Positions 1-5,860 of a DNA stretch of 21,716 bases are shown piece by piece. Positions within the stretch are counted from its first letter, which is position 1; every line of letters begins with the position of its first letter. Source of the stretch: a virus. A program made the position numbers and the translations under genes. The notes under the pieces were generated by a model, which was not told the origin of the DNA, did no database searches, and saw only the letters and a program-made list of their open reading frames with translations. Location of the stretch: positions 1-21,716 of IMG/VR virus record IMGVR_UViG_3300046011_012195, one strand, 5' to 3'.

Positions 1-1
1 A

Positions 2-1066
2 GGTAATAATTTTGATGGTTCACAGTATTTTAAATATATTTATGAAAGTCAATCCTTAGAACAAGGAGCAAATATTGCCGCTTCAGGTTTTTATTCACAC
101 GCTGAAGGACAAACTACTCAAGCAATAGGAAATTTCTCACACGCTGAAGGAGAAGGTACTCAAGCAATAGGATACGCTTCACATGCTGAAGGATTTGACA
201 CAATATCATCAGGCTCACATTCGCATGCTGAAGGAAATAGTTCTGAAGCAATAGGAGAATATTCACACGCTGAAGGATTTACTACTCAAGCATCAGGATA
301 TGCTTCACATGCCGAAGGTAATCAAACAGTAGCAATAGGGCAATTTTCACATGCTGAAGGTTTTCAAACTCAAGTAATAGGAAATGGTTCACATGCTGAA
401 GGAAGAGAAACAATAGCTGTTAGTTTATATTCACACGCTGAAGGCTACCTTACATCAGCCTCAGCACTTTATTCACACGCTGAAGGATTTCAAACTAAAG
501 CAATAGGAGAAGCTTCACATACTGAAGGATCTAGTTCATTAGCATCAGGTATTGCTTCACATGCTGAAGGAGATAGAACATGGGCATTAGGAAATTACTC
601 ACATGCTGAAGGAAGTGTCACAACTGCATCAGGAGACTATTCACATGCTGAAGGAATTCTTACCTACGCATCCGGAGCATATTCACATGCTGAAGGCTAT
701 GGCACAATAGCCTCAGGTTCATTTTCTCATGCTGAAGGACTTTCAACTATAGCTTTAGGAAATTGGTCACATGCTGGAGGATGGTATACTATAGCATCAG
801 CTAATGTTCAAACAGTATTTGGTTCATATAACCTTAATAACAATACCAATTCTAAGTTCGTTATTGGTATTGGAGATGATGAAAATACTCGCAAAGACGG
901 ATTCACAGTAGATGCTGATACTTCTTTACGAGGTTCTGTTATGATCCCAACTAATACTACAAATCCAGATAGTCCAAAAACTGGATCTATGTATTTTAAT
1001 CCTACTACAAATGTGTTATCTATTTATAATGGTATAGCTTGGAAAACGTTTTCTCCAACTAACTAA
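2..1066 (+). CDS. SHAEG-repeat (YadA-head-like) fibre protein, 5'-truncated
   Basis: An open frame runs from the window edge to a TAA at 1064-1066, so the start codon lies outside the window. About 17 copies of a 14-residue unit ending in SHAEG (variants SHTEG and SHAGG) occupy bases 95-781. This is the pattern of the YadA/Hep_Hag trimeric adhesin head, a left-handed beta-roll. The last unit is the degenerate SHAGG. It is followed by a 94-residue tail domain with the landmarks KFVIGIGDD, DGFTVDAD, MIPTNT, KTGSMYFNP and IYNG. The same tail domain ends the 16100-17545 protein, so the two are paralogues. Residues before the array (LEQG, then ASGFYSHAEG) match the pre-array segment of the other two SHAEG proteins. 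A virion fibre or host-binding role is inferred from the domain type and the neighbouring tail genes. A strong terminator follows directly. Confidence 0.85.
   Translation, partial: GNNFDGSQYFKYIYESQSLEQGANIAASGFYSHAEGQTTQAIGNFSHAEGEGTQAIGYASHAEGFDTISSGSHSHAEGNSSEAIGEYSHAEGFTTQASGYASHAEGNQTVAIGQFSHAEGFQTQVIGNGSHAEGRETIAVSLYSHAEGYLTSASALYSHAEGFQTKAIGEASHTEGSSSLASGIASHAEGDRTWALGNYSHAEGSVTTASGDYSHAEGILTYASGAYSHAEGYGTIASGSFSHAEGLSTIALGNWSHAGGWYTIASANVQTVFGSYNLNNNTNSKFVIGIGDDENTRKDGFTVDADTSLRGSVMIPTNTTNPDSPKTGSMYFNPTTNVLSIYNGIAWKTFSPTN
95..781 (+). repeat. 42-bp in-frame SHAEG repeat array 1 (about 17 units)
   Basis: Tandem 42-nt units each carry a near-constant core TCACAYGCTGAAGG, which encodes SHAEG. 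Between cores are 9-residue spacers such as QTTQAIGNF or FDTISSGSH, with a few spacers longer. Synonymous T/C changes in the core show the units have diverged but remain in frame. Confidence 0.9.
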
Positions 1067-1092
1067 TCCTTCAAAAACTAAATACTTTAATT

Positions 1093-1120
1093 GGGTTTGC
1101 CATTCGGCAAACCCTTTTTT
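1093..1120 (+). terminator. Rho-independent terminator after the first fibre gene
   Basis: A perfect 9-bp stem has arms GGGTTTGCC (1093-1101) and GGCAAACCC (1106-1114) around an ATTC loop. A run of six T follows at 1115-1120. It begins 27 nt after the fibre stop codon and separates that gene from the next transcription unit. Confidence 0.92.
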
Positions 1121-1157
1121 ATATTAACATAATTTGGGATATTTCCAAAGTTTTTAT

Positions 1158-1167
1158 ATATTTATAA
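1158..1167 (+). promoter_or_regulatory. ATATTTATAA late-gene motif, copy 1
   Basis: Exact ATATTTATAA, followed by CATATGG. It lies between the terminator at 1093-1120 and the 107-residue gene and ends only 3 nt before that gene's ATG. This is too close for a normal leader if the motif acts like a -10 element. The copy is therefore a test case for what the motif does. The reverse complement contains TATAAATA. Confidence 0.55.
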
Positions 1168-1170
1168 CAT

Positions 1171-1494
1171 ATGGTAACTAGAGTTCCCTTTAGATGGGGA
1201 AGTGCGAATTTTGCTTGGAATACAAACCCATTTCCAAACCAAAGTAAAAATCCGTTTACTTGGAATGATGTTGCCTTATTAATTGAAATAATATCTGGTG
1301 GAATAAATGGTGGAGCAACCGAAGTTCTAAAAGATAAAAAAAAGAAAAAACAGTTTATTACTCTTTGGTGTAAAGTAAATGGATACGATGAAACGAAACA
1401 AACTAAAGAAGTAAAAGATATGAAAATAACTGCTCAAGATGTTGAAATGGTAATTAAAGAAGTACTAGGAATAAATGTTAAAATTGATCTATAA
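1171..1494 (+). CDS. Small phage protein of unknown function (107 aa)
   Basis: I do not recognise a named family. The N-terminal part is aromatic and Asn/Pro-rich (FRWGSANFAWN, then NPFTWNDV). A hydrophobic/Gly segment (LLIEIISGGING) follows, then a lysine run KDKKKKK at about residues 54-60. The last 40 residues look helical and are rich in Lys, Val and Ile (TKEVKDMKITAQDVEMVIKE). There is no signal peptide or membrane segment. The ATG at 1171 is the only credible start: an in-frame TAA lies 6 nt upstream (1165-1167) and the next in-frame ATG is deep inside. The TAA stop at 1492-1494 overlaps the ATG of the next gene (TAATG), so the two are probably translationally coupled. Position among virion genes suggests a structural or assembly role, but this is inference only. 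Confidence 0.75.
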   Translation: MVTRVPFRWGSANFAWNTNPFPNQSKNPFTWNDVALLIEIISGGINGGATEVLKDKKKKKQFITLWCKVNGYDETKQTKEVKDMKITAQDVEMVIKEVLGINVKIDL

Positions 1495-2102
1495 TGTATA
1501 AATTATATACGGATAAAACCGAAATATTTGAATGTAAAGTCAAAATTGATGGCGCTTCACTTTCAAATTCTAAAGCCCGTTTAATCATAGAATCGGAAGA
1601 TTTAAATTTACTATTTAATGGTAGAATTGATGAACATGGTAATTGTAAAATCCCAATCAAACGTCTAAAAGGTATTTTACCTGAAAGCATGAAGGGAGAA
1701 ATCAAATTAGAAGTTATAGCAGACGACACATATTTCATTCCTTGGAAATCAGAATTTTCAGTAGATGCATCTAAAAAAGTAGTTGTTGAAGTAAAATCAC
1801 AGGACGCAGATTTGATTATAGAAAGCGCTCCTAAAGTATCCGTGACGGATGTGAAAAACACAGAATCCATTGTTACAACCGTTGCTCCAACTGAATCTAC
1901 GCCCGATATTAGCAAGGTCATTAAAGAACACGTTGTTAATTTAATGAGATTATTATTAAGAGAAGACATAAGCATAGATAACATTGTATTTAAGAAAACC
2001 AAAGCAAATTCAATCATTTCAACATATCTTAATTCACAAAAAGTTGAATTAACAGAATCTACTAAAAACCAGATTGTTGAAGGTTTGTTAAATAAACTTT
2101 GA
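1494..2102 (+). CDS. Phage protein of unknown function with beta-rich N-terminus (202 aa)
   Basis: No named family is recognised. Residues 1-95 read as alternating beta strands (YTDKTEIFECKVKI, ARLIIE, GNCKIPIKRLKG, IKLEVIADDTYFIPW), consistent with a small beta-sandwich. Residues 96-145 are a low-complexity Ser/Thr/Val/Asp linker. The C-terminal 55 residues look helical (VVNLMRLLLRE, then KNQIVEGLLNKL). The start overlaps the preceding stop codon. The next start lies 34 nt downstream, across a short gap holding the diverged sequence TATATTATAG at 2121-2130. It forms a pair with the 107-residue gene, placed directly upstream of a long fibre cluster. A structural or fibre-assembly role is possible but not shown. 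The antisense frame over this region is only a shadow. Confidence 0.75.
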   Translation: MYKLYTDKTEIFECKVKIDGASLSNSKARLIIESEDLNLLFNGRIDEHGNCKIPIKRLKGILPESMKGEIKLEVIADDTYFIPWKSEFSVDASKKVVVEVKSQDADLIIESAPKVSVTDVKNTESIVTTVAPTESTPDISKVIKEHVVNLMRLLLREDISIDNIVFKKTKANSIISTYLNSQKVELTESTKNQIVEGLLNKL

Positions 2103-2135
2103 TTTTAGTAAAATCTTTGTTATATTATAGCTGTT

Positions 2136-3695
2136 ATGTCAGGACCATTAGATTTTACAAACGAAAATATTGAAAACACGTATCAGCGAGTCTTACAAAC
2201 CGATGGTACAGATATATATGATGGAACAGGTTCACTGTTTACAGTTACAGCAGTAGCTGCTCCTGCTGGTCCCGATCAATCAGTTCAATTTAGAGATGGT
2301 ACTGCTACTAGTGGTAGCGGTACTTTTACATTTGATAAAGGTACTAGTACTATCAATATTAGTGGATCATTGGTTTCCACAGGAAGTATTTTATTTCCAT
2401 CAATTACAACAGCAAATCAATTAAATGTTCTAACAATTGACACAGCTAGTGGTCAATTATACTATACTGCATCCTCTGCATTTGGTGGAGGAACTACAAT
2501 AGACACTAGTTCATTTGTAACTACATCCTCATTTAATACATTTACCAGCTCATATAATTCAGGTAGTTTTACGGGTTCATTTACTGGTAGTTTTTATGGT
2601 ACTGCTTCTTGGGCTTACTCATCATCACAAGCAATTTCATCTTCATACGCTACAAGTGCAAGTTATGCTTTTAGTTCATCTTATGCTTTAAGTGCTTCTT
2701 ATTCATTAAGTAGTTCTCATGCTGAATCAAGTTCATATGCCCTATCATCATCTTACAGTTTATCAAGTAGTTATGCACTAAGTTCATCTCATGCAGATAG
2801 CTCTTCATATAGTCTAAGTAGTTCATATGCACTATCATCAAGTTATGCTTTAAGTAGTTCATATTCAACTACAGCTTCATATGCTTTAAATGGTGGAGTA
2901 ACTCAAATAAAAGCAGGTAGTGGGATTGATGTTGATCAAGAAACAGGAGTTGTAACAATTACGAATACTGGTGGTGGTGGAACATACAATACAGCTACTG
3001 GTTCATATGGTAGTTTTTATCATACAGGTTCCCAAACCGCAGTATCAGCTACTACTATATACTCAATGTCTTTGAGTACAACAGATATCTCAAATGGTGT
3101 TTATGTTAGTGGTTCAAGCAGAACACGAGTATATGTTACTAATGCTGGAGTATACGATTTTCAATTTTCAGCTCAGTTTAGAAATACTGATACCAGCGAT
3201 GAACAGCATGTGGCTGTTTGGATAAGAAAAAATAATATTTCTTCTGCTAATGATATAGTTGATTCTAACAGTTTTATATCTGTTCCAAAAGCTAAAGGAG
3301 GAAATCCTGGAGAAACTATAGCAGCTTGGAATTTTTTTCTACAATTAGCAGCTGAAGATTTTATTGAATTACTATGGCATGCTGAAACGGGTGGTGTAAT
3401 TACATTAGAAACAATAGCAGCAGGTACAAATCCAGTACATCCAAGAACCCCATCGTTAATTCTAACAGCAAATAGAATAGATACATTCCTTTCAAACACT
3501 GGATCATTTAGCGGCTCATTTACAGGAAATTTAATTGGTACTGCTTCTTGGGCAAATAATACTTTAACAGCATCTTTTGTAACAGCATCAAATGTTTATG
3601 GACCATATGGTTCAAGTAGTATATTAAGTGCAAGTTATGCTTTAAGTTCATCTTATGCTTTAACTGCATCTTACATTGATGGAGGTTTTTATTAA
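2136..3695 (+). CDS. Tail fibre with Ser/Tyr repeats and a jelly-roll-like domain (519 aa)
   Basis: Probable trimeric fibre or receptor-binding protein of the virion. Residues 1-85 (starting MSGPLDFTNENI) are a non-repetitive N-terminus that may be an attachment domain. Residues 155-250 are a low-complexity tract built from SSSYALSSSYA-type units, opened by GTASWAYSSSQAISSSYA. A nearly identical opening occurs in the 1279-residue fibre. Residues about 283-448 form a globular domain with beta-strand periodicity (AGVYDFQFSAQFRN, HVAVWIRKN, FIELLWHAE, SLILTANRID). This pattern resembles the C1q/TNF-like jelly rolls found at phage fibre tips. A short tail repeats GSFSGSFTGN and further SSSYAL units. 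No Shine-Dalgarno is visible. It heads the 2136-9678 fibre cluster. Confidence 0.8.
   Translation: MSGPLDFTNENIENTYQRVLQTDGTDIYDGTGSLFTVTAVAAPAGPDQSVQFRDGTATSGSGTFTFDKGTSTINISGSLVSTGSILFPSITTANQLNVLTIDTASGQLYYTASSAFGGGTTIDTSSFVTTSSFNTFTSSYNSGSFTGSFTGSFYGTASWAYSSSQAISSSYATSASYAFSSSYALSASYSLSSSHAESSSYALSSSYSLSSSYALSSSHADSSSYSLSSSYALSSSYALSSSYSTTASYALNGGVTQIKAGSGIDVDQETGVVTITNTGGGGTYNTATGSYGSFYHTGSQTAVSATTIYSMSLSTTDISNGVYVSGSSRTRVYVTNAGVYDFQFSAQFRNTDTSDEQHVAVWIRKNNISSANDIVDSNSFISVPKAKGGNPGETIAAWNFFLQLAAEDFIELLWHAETGGVITLETIAAGTNPVHPRTPSLILTANRIDTFLSNTGSFSGSFTGNLIGTASWANNTLTASFVTASNVYGPYGSSSILSASYALSSSYALTASYIDGGFY
2598..2889 (+). repeat. SSSYALSS low-complexity tract in the first fibre
   Basis: An in-frame run of Ser, Tyr, Ala, Leu and His codons repeats AGTTCATATGCA-like 18-24 nt modules. 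Tyrosine or histidine recurs about every six residues with small hydrophobics between, as in a slender beta or coiled fibre shaft. The same module occurs at 13159-13320 in another fibre gene. Confidence 0.8.
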
Positions 3696-3704
3696 TATTT
3701 GTAA
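3695..3704 (+). promoter_or_regulatory. Near-match of the late-gene motif (ATATTTGTAA)
   Basis: This is one mismatch (A to G) from ATATTTATAA. It starts on the last base of the preceding TAA stop, exactly as the copy at 12227 does. It ends 16 nt before the ATG at 3721. It is a weaker candidate than the exact copies. Confidence 0.35.
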
Positions 3705-3720
3705 ATATAAGATTTAAAAA

Positions 3721-4572
3721 ATGGGATTAAGATTAACAAATAATGCTGGTGGTAATGGACGAGTTAGATTAACAAATAGTTTAGGTACTAATGGACGAGT
3801 TAGAATATGGTTAAGCCAACCCAGTTCAAATGATCCTGATGCCCAAGCATTCATAACAGCAGCAGGTATAACAGATCCTACCCAACAATCCGCAATAAAT
3901 ACTTTAGTTTTAGATTTAAAATCAAATAACATATGGACAAAGATGAATGCTATTTACCCTTTTGTTGGAGGTACTGCAACTACGCATAAATTCAACCTAA
4001 AAAATCCTGCTGATACTGATGCAGCATTTAGGCTAAGTTTTGTTGGTGGATGGACACATTCAGCAAATGGAGCTTTGCCTAATGGAACTAATGCTTATGC
4101 GGAAACCTTTTGCCTTCACACGCAACTTAATTCAGCAAGTATATCATTTTATTCTCGAACAAATTCAACAGGGTTATTTAATGATATAGGAAATGCAACT
4201 AACACAACTCCAAACTCAATTATATTTGCAAGATACCTTGACAGGTTTTATGGTCATCTAAATCAAACTGCTGATGCATCTACTGCAAATCTAAATTCTT
4301 TGGGTTATTATTTAGTTTCAAGAACAGCAAACAACATAAACAAACTTTATAAAAACTCATCATTGGTATTAAATAGTGGAATATTAAGCACATCAATACC
4401 AACAAATACTATTACAATTGGAGCATGGAAACAAAGTGCTGTGCTTATAAGTAGATATTCTAATAGACAATGCGCCTTCGCAACCATTGGAACTGGCTTG
4501 ACTGATGGCGAAGCAGCAGCACTCTACACGGCAGTTCAAGCATTTCAAACAACTTTAGGTAGACAAGTATGA
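3721..4572 (+). CDS. LamG/concanavalin-A-like tail protein (283 aa)
   Basis: Probable host-binding or tail-decorating protein. The N-terminus carries an internal duplication (RLTNNAGGNGRVRLTN, then SLGTNGRVRIW). Next is a segment typical of metagenomic phage LamG-like proteins (DPDAQAFITAAGITD, INTLVLDLKSNNIWTKM, YPFVGGTATTHKFNLK, FVGGWTHSANGALPNGTN). The rest is beta-rich with strands such as SISFYSRTN, NSIIFARY, ITIGAWKQ and CAFATIGTGLTDGEA, ending in a short helix. This pattern suggests a concanavalin-A-like carbohydrate-binding sandwich. The call rests on pattern memory only, without a profile search. No catalytic motif is seen. Its stop overlaps the next start (ATGA), tying it to a 72-residue partner. 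Confidence 0.72.
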   Translation: MGLRLTNNAGGNGRVRLTNSLGTNGRVRIWLSQPSSNDPDAQAFITAAGITDPTQQSAINTLVLDLKSNNIWTKMNAIYPFVGGTATTHKFNLKNPADTDAAFRLSFVGGWTHSANGALPNGTNAYAETFCLHTQLNSASISFYSRTNSTGLFNDIGNATNTTPNSIIFARYLDRFYGHLNQTADASTANLNSLGYYLVSRTANNINKLYKNSSLVLNSGILSTSIPTNTITIGAWKQSAVLISRYSNRQCAFATIGTGLTDGEAAALYTAVQAFQTTLGRQV

Positions 4573-4787
4573 TACAAGTAGGACTTTTAACAGAACAACA
4601 AAAAAACGAATTAGTAGGCCAACAATACACTACTGATTCATATTTTAACCCAATACAAGATTTTCAAGATAATTGGGTTATCTCAATTGAAGAAATTATA
4701 TTGTGTGATAATCCACAGTTTTTATGGGTTAAAGATTTACCATTAATAGAATATCAACCAAAACCATCACCATTCTCAATAATATAA
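4569..4787 (+). CDS. Small protein coupled to the LamG-like gene (72 aa)
   Basis: Function not recognised. It starts inside the preceding stop (ATGA at 4569-4572) and its own stop is directly followed by the next ATG at 4788. This spacing indicates translational coupling and real coding. The protein is acidic to neutral, soluble-looking and lacks a signal peptide. Landmarks are LLTEQQKNELVGQQY, YFNPIQDFQDNWVIS and IEYQPKPSPFSII. Small genes set behind fibre genes are often fibre-assembly chaperones or tip accessory proteins. That is a hypothesis from position, not from a recognised domain. A second small gene occupies the same position after the next fibre gene. Confidence 0.7.
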   Translation: MIQVGLLTEQQKNELVGQQYTTDSYFNPIQDFQDNWVISIEEIILCDNPQFLWVKDLPLIEYQPKPSPFSII

Positions 4788-5621
4788 ATGTCAAATAAAA
4801 TTATACATTTACGTAGTAATACTACTGGTAGTATTCCAACTACATCTTCTTTGGGTGTAGGTGAAATTGCTATAAATGTACCTGATGGAAAAATGTATAT
4901 TCAAAAATCAGGTAGTGCAGGACAAAGTATCGAAACTGTAATAGTATCTAATTCTACCTCATCGATTGGTACACTAACACTAATATCAAGCTCATTAATA
5001 ATATCTGGTTCCCCTAGTGTTAATTCAGGATCAGTGCTTGATTTAAGTGGAACAACTGTAGATTTTGATTTTGATACATTATCATTTTCAGGAAGTTTTG
5101 AATCTATTGGAATTAGTAAATTCACAGGCTCAGTATTCATAACTGGTTCAACTCAAGGAGGAGGCTCAGGCCATATTCTAACATATAATACATCCTCAGG
5201 TGAAATATTTTTTACAGCATCTTCAGCAATTGGAGGTGGTGGAAGTCCAACAGATGTTTCTAATTTAAAAAGTGGAAGCTTTGGAGTTACCATTGATGGA
5301 AATGGTGGTGTAATAACTGTAGGTCAAAAAGGCTATATTACAGTCCCATACAACGGAACTATTACAGATTGGGAAATAATGGCTGATCAAGCAGGAGCAT
5401 GTAATATAGATGTAAGAAAATCAACATTTGCTACATTCCCAACTCAATTATCAATCACAGGCTCAGCTCCAATTACTATGTCTGCTGCCCAAAAAGCATC
5501 TTCATCTATTTTAACAGGATGGACATCTTCAATTTCAGCAGGTGATGTATATGGATTCACTTTAAATAGTGCAACTACAATAACAAGATTAAATTTAATT
5601 ATAAATACAATTAAGTCATGA
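4788..5621 (+). CDS. Tail fibre with GEIAIN-type N-terminal domain (277 aa)
   Basis: Probable receptor-binding fibre. The N-terminus (LRSNTTGSIPTT, then LGVGEIAINVPDGKMYI) matches the short anchoring segment common to many phage fibres, in which GE(I/L)AIN is followed by a DGK(M/L)YI turn. Residues 50-160 are a Ser/Gly/Thr-rich shaft (GSVFITGSTQGGGSG, then YNTSSGEIFFTASS). Residues about 165-277 are a compact beta-rich tip (ITVGQKGYITVPYNGTI, DWEIMADQAG, NIDVRKSTF, ILTGWTSSISAGDVYGF). Tip domains of this pattern recur at the ends of unrelated tail proteins. It is a plausible host-range determinant. The final TGA overlaps the start of an 80-residue partner gene. No reverse transcriptase or template repeat was seen nearby. 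Confidence 0.8.
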   Translation: MSNKIIHLRSNTTGSIPTTSSLGVGEIAINVPDGKMYIQKSGSAGQSIETVIVSNSTSSIGTLTLISSSLIISGSPSVNSGSVLDLSGTTVDFDFDTLSFSGSFESIGISKFTGSVFITGSTQGGGSGHILTYNTSSGEIFFTASSAIGGGGSPTDVSNLKSGSFGVTIDGNGGVITVGQKGYITVPYNGTITDWEIMADQAGACNIDVRKSTFATFPTQLSITGSAPITMSAAQKASSSILTGWTSSISAGDVYGFTLNSATTITRLNLIINTIKS

Positions 5622-5860
5622 CATATAAGATACTTTCTACAAGACAAATTGATGAAACACTATTTACCACTGTTGAATATAACTTTGATGGTACTATTGT
5701 TACCACTGAAGTGGCTCACTTTATGCCTAAGACAGAAGAAGAAATAACTCAAAATATTATTAATAGAGCATCTTCTGAAGTAGCTAGGATAGAAGCAGCT
5801 ACAACTATTGCTACATTGGTTGAAACTATTGTTATTGGAGAAGAAAAGCCTATTGAATAA
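5618..5860 (+). CDS. Small protein coupled to the GEIAIN fibre gene (80 aa)
   Basis: No family is named with confidence. It is linked by overlap on both sides: ATGA with the upstream fibre at 5618-5621 and TAATG with the downstream beta-solenoid gene at 5858-5862. Residues 1-35 look beta-rich (YKILSTRQIDETLFTTVEYNF, DGTIVTTEVAHFMPK). Residues 36-75 look helical and are acidic (TEEEITQNIINRASSEVARIEA). This resembles small accessory proteins encoded beside phage fibres, so a chaperone or adaptor role for a neighbouring fibre is plausible but unproven. Its placement mirrors that of the 72-residue gene after the LamG-like protein. Confidence 0.7.
   Translation: MTYKILSTRQIDETLFTTVEYNFDGTIVTTEVAHFMPKTEEEITQNIINRASSEVARIEAATTIATLVETIVIGEEKPIE

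Noticed and set aside
1478-2017. Minus-strand open frame of 179 codons opposite the 202-residue gene
   Set aside because: It is the antisense shadow of a well-formed + strand gene coupled to its neighbour. There is no promoter or start context and no other minus-strand gene in the window.
4788-5621. Possible diversity-generating retroelement target, suggested by the fibre N-terminus
   Set aside because: No reverse transcriptase, no template repeat with adenine-biased differences and no C-type lectin-like C-terminus are visible in the window.
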